64,000 nt of DNA from Acheta domesticus. Lineage: Eukaryota > Arthropoda > Insecta > Orthoptera > Gryllidae. This document shows positions 54,038 to 64,000 of this stretch, in pieces. The position numbers and the translations under genes are program-made. The DNA lies in NCBI GenBank assembly GCA_031308135.1, contig JAHLJT010008756.1, positions 69,310,172 through 69,374,171 on the forward strand, in the 5' to 3' direction. The notes below the pieces were generated by a model. It had not been told where the DNA came from. It worked only from the letters and a program-made list of their open reading frames with translations, and made no database searches. Each line of letters starts with the position of its first letter. The first letter of the stretch is position 1.

Positions 54038-55224
54038 TTAACCGTCTGAGGGAGATCCTGAGTAAAAGATATAGACTGATTTTATATCATTTTATGCGTC
54101 AAAGAGCAATACGAACTTTCAAATTAATGACATATTTGTTGAATATTTGATGTACAAACAATCTATATTATTAAAATATTTTAAATTCAATTAACAAAAT
54201 GTATAATTAGTATTTTTTAATTATATTGCAATTCTAAAATTCAGCGTAGATAGACTTTTAGTGACACGTGGTAATGCTTCTGTGTTATACTATTCAATAT
54301 TGTTAAAGTAGTAAAAGTAAAGTAACATATTTTATCATTTCGATTATTTTTTCAGATTTCACTTTTGATACACATTAATTTGTATTCTCTTTATCATCCT
54401 CTTGTATTAAATGAAAACTTTATACACAAATTTTGTATTTCCAAATTATTTTCGTACAACTGTTGGTTTTGGAACTAAGATGATCATCGTAATTTAAGAA
54501 TTCTATCTTCAATAAAATTTTGAAATTTATTCATCTACTTGTGCATATTTTTTCGATTATTTCCGAAAAGTTGCTTCCATCCTTCTCTTCAGAATGGCAT
54601 GTTTGGTCGGCCGGATGCATACAGTTTAGTCAGTAATTTCAAAGGGTCCCAAATCTTCAGAAGAGACGAGATCCCACCCACACCAGATGCCACTCGCTAT
54701 GTGTTGACACAGAGAGACTCTGTTCTTTAGTAGGCGCACTGGGAGGCTTTCACTGTAGAAAGAACCTGTTTGAGAAACGTTGTTGGTTTGTTTTTTACAA
54801 AATGGTCCCTTTATTTTCCATTTTTAGGTTTCGGGAAGCAGATGACGAAGAAAGCGTACAACTTCTGTGTACGCCTTCTTCAGTTTTTACGGTTATGACG
54901 TTTGTCGGTTTGGAAATAATGGCACATCTCATTGAAAGTACTTAAAATACGATAATATCTTCGTAAGTACCAAATATCGGCGGCAAACTGTTTGTGTAAG
55001 CAGGTATACATTTGCATGCGTAAGCAAACATTTTAAATCATATTACATACAAACGCATACAAATTTATCGCGCATTTTGCGTCCGCGTATGCGGTAGTTC
55101 TCAACACGTGATGACATTCTAGTCAAACTTGTTCAACTATACCTAAAGGTTTATTTATTCATTTTATCTGCCATGAAGAGACATCGATAAATTTCCGACT
55201 TGACAGCGTCAATATTTTGCGTAA
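54038..55224. other. AT-rich sequence with one stem-loop, otherwise nothing
   Basis: A hairpin at 54847-54881 pairs GCGTACA with TGTACGC and GAAGAA with TTCTTC, separated by one mismatch, around a 7-nt loop. No coding signal is seen. Confidence 0.3.
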
Positions 55225-55400
55225 CGTTCGCAAATCGCTGCCCGGGTTCGACCTCTGGTCTCCGAGGGGCACGAAGAGTCGTCTTGCCGGTTCGGGTTGC
55301 TCAAACCAGAGATGCTCCGCCGTGACCCTTCTCCCCCGTCCCTCGTGTCCCGGCAGCCGCAAAAGCGACGTTTAGTGTCGCGAAACGGGCGGCAGCAGGC
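55225..55400. other. CpG-rich patch
   Basis: CpG-enriched sequence leading into the G/A-rich minisatellite. The minus frames that cross it continue into the array and are not credible genes. Confidence 0.4.
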
Positions 55401-56165
55401 GAGATCTTGGTCGAGGTAGGGAGGTGCGGGTGGAGGTAGCGGTGAAAAGATGGAGGTGAAGGTAGAGATGGAAAGGTGGAGGTTGGGGTATAGAGGGAGA
55501 GATGGGCTAGATGTAGCTCTAGAGAGATGGAGGAAGTAGCGGTGATGAAATGGAGGAAGTAGCGATGGAGAGATGAGGTAGCGCTGGAGAGATGAGGCAG
55601 TGGTGGGGAGATGAGGAGGTGGAGATGGGGTGATGGAAGAGACAGCGGTGGGGAGATGGAGGAGGAGGTAGTTGGTAGGGAGATGAGGAGGTAGAGATGG
55701 GAAGATGGAGGAGGAAGTAGCGGTGGGAAGACGGAGGAGATGGCGGTGGAGAGACGTAAAAGGAGATACCGGTATAGAGATGGAGAAGGAGGTGATGGTG
55801 GAAAGTTGGACGAGGAGGTAGCAAAGGAGAAATGGAGGAGGTAGCGGTGGAGAGATTGAGGAAGAGGTAGCAGTGGAGGGATTGAGGAGGAGGTAGCGGT
55901 GCGTAGATTGAGGATTAGGTAGTGGTGGAGAGATTGAGGAGGAGGGAGCGGTGGAGAGATTGAGGAGGTGGCAGTAGAGAGATCTAGGCGCAAGCGACGG
56001 CGGAGATATGGAGGAGATGGTATCTATGGAAAGTTGGGGGGAAAAGTGGCGGTGAAAAGATGAGGGGCAGGTAGAGATGGAAAAATGAATGGAGATTGAG
56101 ATGGAGAAATGAGGTGGAGGTAGCAATGGAGAGAAGGATTGAAGAAAGTAGTGCGTGTAATGGGG
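55400..56165 (+). repeat. G/A-rich minisatellite, 23-26-bp unit
   Basis: The consensus unit is about GAGGAGGTAGCGGTGGAGAG plus ATT/ATG, varying between 23 and 26 bp by loss of GGA triplets. It is best preserved at 55830-55985, where five or six adjacent units align. It degrades toward both ends. The Ser/Pro/His/Leu-rich minus frames of up to 305 codons are artefacts of the array. Confidence 0.85.
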
Positions 56166-57424
56166 GGGTAAAGAAGGAGCACAGGACTAGGAGGATGAAG
56201 GAGGGATCGCACACATTCTCTGAAATACTGTCTGGGTAATAACTTGGTATTGATCACCAGAACAACAGGAAACTTGGGTCTGTTGATCGGAGTGATAGTG
56301 TTAATGCTGATGATGTTGGATTTAATAAAAGATGTTTAATAAATGATAGCGGTTCTAATATTTTTTGTGGTAGTGTTCATTGTGGTGATTTTGACGGTAG
56401 GTGCCAAAACGATTGTCGCATTCGTAATGGGCGTTGCAATAGTACAAGTGATTGTTGTGGATTGCGGTGATAATTGTGCTGGTCGTTAGTGGCATTAGCC
56501 ATCTGACAGAGGTTGTAGTGATAGTGCTAGTGATGATGGTGGTTGTGGAGGGGATAGAGCTTAGAAGGGAACTGCACACGATGAAGCTGAACGGTGAAGC
56601 ACCCATCCCGACTACAGCGACGCCATTCATCAGCCAAGAAACTACAGTATTTACTAGCTATTTGCATAATGTATTCGCGCGCGTTCTATTTCTCCTGAAA
56701 AGTCGCCACTTTCTCCGTCAAAGCCCGGTTCGGTTCTTGCTCAATAGTCATCCAGAGGGCACGAGGTGGCGGTAGCGGCATTTTCTTGCTATTCTCGACC
56801 AACATGAATGTGTCCTCCTGTGCTACATCCGTTATCGTTGTCTGTCGCGCATTGAGCAAACGTGTTGGTATTATTTAGCATATTCGCATGTTTCATCTTC
56901 GTACACCGATGTATTGAGTTTCTTTATATGATGAAAACTATTTATGGATTTAATATATCAATTTATATGATTTTGGATCTGCCGACAATCTCGAGGTTTT
57001 CTTTGAGATTTATGATTTCAGTAATTCTCTGTTTCACATTTAGCGATAATTATTTCAAAAATTTTAACTTTATAACTAGAGGTTTCAATGTCACTAGGGA
57101 AGCAAAAATGAACGATAAAAGTTTTAAGAGGAAAGCTGTTGCTCGCACAATTGGTTTTATCTGCTCTAATTTTATTCTTTTACAGCTTCTTAGTCTTCTT
57201 CTTAATCTTCTCATCTCTTAATTATTAAATTTATTATTATGTACCCACATTGTAATTGCAATCCCCTTCATTGTAATATCAGAAATTCCCTTAATTGGTA
57301 TTTTATGTATCGGTTGATAACAAACGTTCAAATATTTCTCTGACAATCACATATCTACATCGATACGATTACCACCAATACTGCTGCAACCCTTATTATT
57401 ACTGTCAATACTGCTACAATCCTT
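56166..57424. other. Mixed sequence, nothing recognised
   Basis: TG/GTG-rich degenerate sequence at 56290-56540 may be decayed simple repeat. The plus frame at 56862-57221 (119 residues) is rich in Phe/Ile/Leu and unrecognised. It looks like AT-rich chance coding. Confidence 0.3.
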
Positions 57425-57428
57425 CTTC

Positions 57429-57461
<33 letters not shown>

Positions 57462-57481
57462 TTATTATTATTATTATTATT

Positions 57482-57517
<36 letters not shown>

Positions 57518-57518
57518 T
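57425..57518 (+). repeat. Compound microsatellite (CTT)n(ATT)n(AAT)n with inverted arms
   Basis: CTT repeats (57431-57459) change to ATT (57460-57484) and then to AAT (57485-57518). ATT and AAT runs are complementary, so the last ~60 bp can fold back on itself. Confidence 0.9.
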
Positions 57519-57649
57519 TCGTAATGACCAATCTTAATGACTTTTCCGTGCCGACATGGCCAACTCATTAACATCAACAAGTCCGTGAAAAGACGAAATG
57601 ACCGTATCATTCTAGCAGCCCGTTAAAACCTTGAAGACCTCCTCTAATA

Positions 57650-58110
57650 CTCTTACCCTAAGACATCAGTCACCAACGCGACCTTTGCCACTGTTACCAC
57701 CGCTGTCCCAACCCCAACCAGCAACTCGTGCCCGCCGCAGCCTCCAACGTTTGGGCCCTTGACATCCCGGGCGCATTCCCGCTCGCGAACCTTACGTCGC
57801 CAAGCAGCCGTCACGACCGCCCCCGCCGCGTCGCGCCGGCTTCGAGCTAATAGCCCAGGCTGCGTCTGTTGTAATGCCAAGGAAGGCAATAAACTTAAGT
57901 AATGTTATTTCCGACCTTTTTCTGCCCTGCGTGGCATTAGGTCTGTTTACTTGCCTACCGCCTACATTAGCAGCTGCTGTTGTCTCCGGCTGCACTAAAC
58001 TGTTCCCCGCGCACGAAATAATGGGTTTCAGCCTTAATTCAGCCTAGAAATGATGCACTCAAGGTTTTAGCGTCCGCGTGGAAAGTTGGCGTGTTCACGC
58101 AAACCTGGGC
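57650..58110. other. CpG-rich island
   Basis: A GC-rich stretch (CCCGCCGCGTCGCGCCGGC, CCGCCGCAGCCTCC) followed by moderately GC-rich sequence. The minus frames at 57653-57889 and 57792-57995 are unrecognised. Confidence 0.45.
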
Positions 58111-61100
58111 AAAAAGTGCTCGCCGTGTTCCGAGAAACTCAGTATCATGCTGTGCAACTGTAGTAAAGTGGACTTCCTCGGTCTGAAGAATTATCGCCAA
58201 TGAATTCATAGATAATTTTTCTATTAGGAAGTCAGTGTTTTATTTGCTTCTTTAATCAAATGAATCGTTTAAATAAATAAGGGGGCAGTGCGTTTTATTT
58301 CAAATAGGTGACAATAATGGGCAATTTGCAAAATAAAACATGTATATTATTTCATCTAGTAGAAAATATAAATTTTCTTTATTGAACTTTTTGAAAACAA
58401 TACTTTATAACTCATAATTATGTGTTCAAAATCCCCATTAAAGCTGGAGATTTTGATCCCGTAATGTCATGTTCAGAGCAATTCTGAAAGCCATTTTTAC
58501 TGGTTTGAGTGTCAGTAGTATTGGGTTCATATGCGGCTACTATTTTCTCCCCACTACCAAAAAAGTTGTAGTAACGCATCCTACCCTACATTCTTTTAAG
58601 AAATAGTTCAAAGGATCTGGCATTGTGAAGTAAATGTTTGGGAATAGTAAATGTAGAGAAGACCTAACGTGCAACAGGTGAAATTACAGTTCAAAAGTAC
58701 AAAGGAAGATAAGAATAAAATAATTATAAATAATTAGGTATTTAAAGCGAATATTTGTTCTTGATTTTTGTTCTTCCAAATGTGCATTATGAGTTTGTAT
58801 TCTGGCCTAAGGAGACTTCCCAAATCCTAACCTGACTTTCAGAAAAACACTATTTTAATTAAAAATATAGAACATTTTAGTTATTTATATAAGACGACCT
58901 TAGGAATAAAAATATCAATATTTATTATTGACCATTTTTGATGAATATTAATTGATCTTTTCTCATAGAAAACGTTCTTCAAAGCGATTAAAATAAGAAA
59001 CTTCAGCGCAGTAAGCGTAAACTATATAAATGAATATATAAAATCCATATAAAGTTATACAAGGACATAAAGAAATTGAGAAAACATACACAACATTGAA
59101 TTCTGTACATGACTTTTTTTATTTATTTCACATTCTGATGTATACAATCAATTCTTTGAAACGGCTTCAGAAAATTAACCGAATGTTCTCGAGAATGTGT
59201 GCGGTGTTTACTTCGTGAATCCTGTTTTATTTCGAGTAGTAATTTATTATACTATGGAGAACAAAAACTTGTGATGTTTAATAGGTATCATACGCATTTT
59301 AATTGACAAGAACTACTTCTGTTGTTTGGCCAAATAATGAAGGGTGTCGTAGTCTGCGTGAATTTCGCATACTAATTATAAAAGATTCGTTTTCATTACC
59401 CGAAAACTCTCAAAGTAATTAAATTTGTATCTACTCTTGTGAGTCGCCGAAGGCGTATCATCTATTGAAATAATTTAATTAGCGCAGAAAAATATAAACT
59501 TTTGGATGATTTTACAGAAGGTTTGGTAGAGTTTAGAATCACTACCTTCATGTACTACCAGATTGAAGGAATGTTATTTGTGGATTTATAATTACTTCTT
59601 AAAATGTATGATCGTAAACGTCATACGAAATAATATTTTCTGCATTCTCTTTCACGCCAAAATAACTTTGTACTTTACACTTTATTGTTTTGTTCAGAAG
59701 TTCCATTTCTGAATGTAGGCACAAGCATTCTCAAAAACATTCAGAATAGCCTACATCACTGTAGATCACCAAGATCTAGCAAATAGCTATCAACATCTTC
59801 TAGGTGTGGCAGCAACCGTTCTGCATGTCATCAGCGCGCAATTAAATATGCAGTGCTTGACTCAAGGCATTTAAGCATGTGCACTCTTTAGCGGTCAGTG
59901 CCTTCTAGCTCTTGAACAGCCCAAGGCAGCTGTGCTCATTTCATTTTCTTCTTCTTTGCTTCTCGTGCTTCCTTCTTTGTCCACCCAGAGCTCGCCAGGA
60001 CGTCTCTTCCTTGTTCTTCTATCGAGACTCATATGCCCCGCCTCTACGTGATGTACAACTCGTGTTATGGTGATCTAGCCTTGTCGCTTGTGTTCGTTCG
60101 ATTGCGATAGCCGTATCAGCAGTTTTCGCGTCGTGTTTAACAGCGCATTTTGATACGTAGCATCTCATCGTTTCACTTCTTAATATATGAGCAACAGACG
60201 ATAAACATCTGCGCCAACATCCATGAATCGAGTTGTCTGGATAGTCATTGATAAATAATCAAATGACACATCGACAAATGATGTAATACAAGGTAGCAAC
60301 AACCGAAATGAATGGAATTTTTACGATGAACTTTCGAAATTTTAGAAATGAAAAAAGTTTAATGCAAGTAATTTTGGCACTCAAATGGCGGGTAGCTCTT
60401 CGAGAAAATAATCATATTTACTGTAGAACAAAGAGGAATTAAGACTTCAGAATATCCACAAAAATCCTTTACGGGTACATCAACAAAAATTCAGTTTTCC
60501 GGTGATATTTTAAATCAATGGAAATGTCAACAGGCATTTTTCAATTATTTTGTTGTATTTCTCTAATTTATTTCTTTTATCTTGTTTCTTTGTTGACATC
60601 CCCAATTTTCGCTATTTCTATTTTTGCACTTATAGAAACCAAGTAGGTTTTTACTTTTTAAATTTCATTCTTTTCTATTCGATCTCATTTTCTATTCCCG
60701 ATTTCTCTTTTGTAGACTTCCCTCCTCCTTTCCCAATACTTCGTTGTCGTCCCTGCCTATTTTTTATAATAAAACAAAAATTCTTTCATAATGGTGAAGC
60801 TGAAAATCATCCCCTTCTATAGTGCATATAAACCGATATCTTAATCCAAATGTGAGTCGACCCTTCTGAAAGGCAAGTGTTAATGAATTAACGCTAAAGA
60901 CTGGTTTTAATGTGCTCCAACATTAGCATAAGTGGACTGCCCTACGCTCTCGGACTCGTAACTCAAAGGCGGCGATTCATTAATTTTGCGCGGTTTTTCT
61001 AGACCACAACCCGTGGGAGCGCAAACTGGGAGAGTATCCTCTCACTCTCTGGGGCCACAGGTCATGTGGAGTCGTGTTACTAGTGTGTCCACGGCTTTTC

Positions 61101-62029
61101 CTCGAAGCGTCTTTATTAGCGTGCCCTGTTTACCGCGAAATCGTCCATAAATAGTCACATATTTTTATTGGTTTTTATTTCAAACATTCCTTTCTTTTGC
61201 CTTGCAATTTATTCACTGATAGAAAAATGAACATTTTTCAAAACTTACATTCAATTTGTAATGTCGTTAATATTTGCAATTTAAAGGCATTCATCGAATG
61301 TTACTTACACTACATTTAATATGCAAACAAAGCTAGTTGTTTATGTGATTGCTGTTGAATAAATAACTCACATCATTTAAAATGACACATCCTATGAAAT
61401 TAAATATAAAATATTTCATTGTTATGTTAAACTCACAAAAAATACTTTAACGTAAGTTAATTACAAGAATAACGAATTTTATTTATGAATATGTACAAAT
61501 TGAAAATGTAATATTGAAGGTTTCAAAACAGAACAATCGTGCTACAGAACTATTAATAATATTTCAGGAAAAGACAAAGAAGTTGGAAGCTTGCAAAGCC
61601 AGAGTAAGAAAGGAAGAAAGAAAAAAGGAATAAATGAAAAAAGTTTATATGAGGATGTTACTAGGCAGAGTGAAAAGAATGATATTAAGCAGTTTTTATG
61701 TCATTGATACCAATGTCATGTGATACCAATAATACCAAACTATGACGACAACTGCATGGATCTGCGCAATAGCCAAGATTGGCATCACAGTAAAGTCAGC
61801 CCTAATCGAGATTAAAAACTTGTTATAATAAACGCTAAAAGCTCTATCACTTGTTCACTCATAAAATAAGTTGTTCGTTTCGCCATTCGATAAGATCTTT
61901 TTACACGTTTACTACTTTCATTTTTTATTAGTGAATTTGAAATAAAAAATAGAGAACAGTTCACCGAAATAGTGAACATCTGGCAACCCTAGCATTTAAT
62001 TACCATAGTATTGTTTCTTTTACCTAGTG
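58111..62029. other. AT-rich single-copy sequence, nothing recognised
   Basis: About 3.9 kb with no coding frames of note, no tRNA boxes and no paired transposon ends. Minor observations are two mutually exclusive short inverted pairs at 59707-59756, a moderately GC-rich stretch at 60940-61140, and CTGGCAACCCTAG at 61979, which resembles one hAT end without a partner. Confidence 0.3.
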
Positions 62030-62690
62030 CTCTTCCACTCGACTATCTATATAACCGTCTTCTTTCTCCGCCTTTCAACTATCTTCCTCACTTTTCATAT
62101 CCAAGTTTTCTTCACACTCATTTTCCTTCTTTCTCTTTCGCCTTACTTCCATCACTAGTTACTATCTTGCCACTTTTATCATTCTCATTCATTCTCCCTT
62201 TCCTCTCCCTCTCTTAGCCTCCTTTCGTATTTCTCCTCCTCTCCTTATCTTCTCACTTTAAAATTCTCTCCCCTCCCCTTGTCTTTCCACTCATGTATTT
62301 CTTCTCTCCCTCTCTTACTCTGTTTTCCCTTCCTCTTGTCTTTACCATCTCCACCTCTCCATATCCTGCTTTCCCTCCTCTCTCTCACTTATCCAAATCT
62401 CCTCCTTTCTCGTGGCCCCTCTCACTTTTCTCTCATTCTTACTTTCTTATTCTTCATCTTTACCTCTCCATGTCTTATTCACACTCTTCTCCCCTTCCTC
62501 TTCTCCTTTCCTCTCTTTCTTCCCTCTCTCATCCTCTTCTTCAACCTTTCCTTCTTTTATTTTGTCTTCTCTCCTCTCCAATTTTCCTTCCCTCCCCCTC
62601 ATTTTCCGCCTCCTCCTCCTGCACTCCATTTTCTCTTAAACGTCTCTCCCCATCGCCCCCTCCTTCTTCTTGCTTACTAATATCTGTCAG
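62030..62690 (+). repeat. Pyrimidine-rich degenerate tract
   Basis: TC-rich sequence with CTCTCCCT, CTTCTC and TTCCTCC words and no stable unit. It leads directly into the CpG island. The overlapping Ser/Leu/Phe/Pro-rich frames are compositional. Confidence 0.75.
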
Positions 62691-63115
62691 AACGTCCGCG
62701 ACCGAAGAATCCTTCACCGCCGTCCTCTGCACTGGAGAGCGTCGGAGCGGGCGGCTTCCGCACAGGTGGCGCAGGGGCGTTGCCAGGTCCACATTTCTCA
62801 CGTCCGTCGCGGCGGCGCGCCCGGTGGCATCTGGCCCTGCGCGCGGTACAGTTAGGCCAGCGGGCGACGACGCAGCGCCCGCCCGCCCGCCCGCCCGCCC
62901 GCCGCCCGCGTGTTTGCTCACCAATATCGCGCGCCGCGCCACGCCGCGCCACGCCACGCTGCGCTACGTCGCGCCCGTGCGCCGACGCGCGCCCCGCATG
63001 CATAATGCCCCATCGCCCCACCGCCGCGCCGCGCCGCGCCTTGCGTCGCAGAAGCCGCTCGCGAGGTCGCCATCTGGCGACAGGCGTTGCGGGCCCTAGA
63101 TTTTTTTTTAAAAGA
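62691..63115. other. CpG-rich island with CCCG and CCACG/CCGCG repeats
   Basis: It contains a (CCCG)n run (62878-62902), CGCCACGC pentamer-like repeats (62935-62965) and CCGCGCCGCGCC (about 63023). The 268-codon plus frame starting in the pyrimidine tract runs through it and is not credible as a gene. The pentamer words recur in the islands near 7520 and 9350. Confidence 0.55.
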
Positions 63116-64000
63116 CGGACGCGATGACCTAGAGACATTTGAGTAGACATTACTGAAGGCTGCAGTCTTGTGTTTCGTATGAGGTATTCGAGTTTTTCGC
63201 CATTTGGTTGCGGCATGGTCGGATTCTCGTATCCCAAATATACCGTGCATCTTTATCCTGTCTGTAACTTTTGATCGATCATCATTCAGCCACGAAACAC
63301 GTTCTTCAACATGCATCATTTGCATTTCAATATAAGAAAAGAAGTCTAAAATCCATTATGTTGTGTATTCCAAGTGGAAGAATTGCGGGAAGGCGAAGAA
63401 GTCACTTGAAAAATATTGTCAAGAGGCCGGATCAGGCTACGTCTAGATTCTGAAGTGAAGGAATTGATGAGAAAGAAGTCTAAGATGTGAAGCGAATTGA
63501 GAATGCCGCATCTAAAACTTCTTTTCAGTATTGGATTGTTGATTCCTTAACGTACTTATTTTGTGTGTGTTCGTGGTTTGGAAATCAAACTAAGTTATCT
63601 AGATTTTAAAGACTGCCTAACAATCAAATTTACAACTGCGTAATGCGGTTTTGGTTGCAACACATCAAGCAGCAGCCGCAAGCGAGATCATATTTCTGAT
63701 GGATTCGAGTCCTATTATGTTATGTTCAAGTATTCATATTTGAAATTGTAAAATGAAGGATGTTTCAGAATAGAAGTAATAAACACGCAATAAGCATTCG
63801 CTACTAAAAGTAATTTTCGTACATTGTCACATGATTTCCTCTGCCAAATGCATCGCAGGTCTAAGATTATTGAATTTGGCTCGAATCCAACTCGTGAGAA
63901 TTAAATTTTTGATAATTTCGTTACAATAAGCTAGATAAAGCAAACAACAAATTAACGAAATGTGCATAACAAAAAAACGAAAGCAGTCACATTTATAATT
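63116..64000. other. AT-rich single-copy sequence, nothing recognised
   Basis: A 60-residue plus frame at 63271-63453 contains SGRIAGRRRSHLKNIV. This loosely recalls the basic tail of non-LTR reverse transcriptases, but it is too short and isolated to call. Confidence 0.3.

Noticed and set aside
55209..56126. 305-codon Ser/Pro/His-rich minus frame
   Set aside because: It is read-through of the G/A-rich minisatellite. Unit length changes in steps of three keep it open.
61979..61992. CTGGCAACCCTAG as a hAT element end
   Set aside because: I found no inverted partner within several kb and no target duplication.
62293..63099. 268-codon plus frame
   Set aside because: It joins a pyrimidine tract to a CpG island with a complete change in amino-acid usage and no recognisable domain.
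63271..63453. Possible LINE reverse-transcriptase C-terminal tail
   Set aside because: Only a short basic motif is suggestive. No reverse-transcriptase core motif lies upstream on the same strand.

Overview
This window looks like euchromatic, non-coding DNA from a large, repeat-rich animal genome, most likely an insect. The background is AT-rich and carries long (TTA)n, (CTT)n, (CA)n and (GA)n tracts, several tRNA-derived SINEs, and many short non-autonomous DNA transposons (hAT-, mariner- and piggyBac-like). Polyneopteran insects (cockroaches, termites, orthopterans) have genomes of this kind, but the sequence alone does not fix the species. I found no convincing host protein-coding exon, rRNA gene, functional tRNA gene or CRISPR array. 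The window is probably intergenic or lies inside a very large intron. Nearly all long open frames fall in low-complexity arrays and are artefacts of composition.

Layout. 0-8 kb: a dispersed repeat (family D1), SINE fragments, two copies of a ~540-bp tRNA-headed retroposon (family T1), a 234-bp hAT-like MITE with a perfect 8-bp target duplication, and a tandem duplication containing a 260-bp GA tract. 8-14 kb: CpG-rich islands, a ~1-kb C-rich tract, a G-quadruplex-type tract, and a T1 copy with a perfect 13-bp target duplication. 15.7-17 kb: a 1.24-kb inverted-repeat transposon with a broken transposase-like frame. 19.8-21.5 kb: a 1.67-kb fold-back element. 22.2-23.1 kb: a 12-bp minisatellite in two homogeneous blocks. 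24.6-25.0 kb: a hAT MITE. 26.6-33.1 kb: D1 copies, further tRNA-headed elements, and two different retroposons inserted at the same target word. 36.4-38.9 kb: two hAT-like candidates and a piggyBac-like MITE. 39-49 kb: T1 copies, CpG islands, a C/T-rich array, and two more hAT-like MITEs, one of them an inverted copy of the MITE at 4.9 kb. 51-56 kb: C/T-rich and G/A-rich arrays and a decayed mariner. 57-64 kb: a compound microsatellite, ~4 kb of AT-rich single-copy sequence, a pyrimidine tract and a final CpG island.

The most informative features work as a record of insertion history. Eight or more inverted-repeat DNA transposon copies or candidates can be delimited, several of them to the base. 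Three or more tRNA-headed retroposon families are present. About twenty short CpG-rich islands are set in the AT-rich background without visible genes. No multi-gene system or operon-like arrangement exists here.
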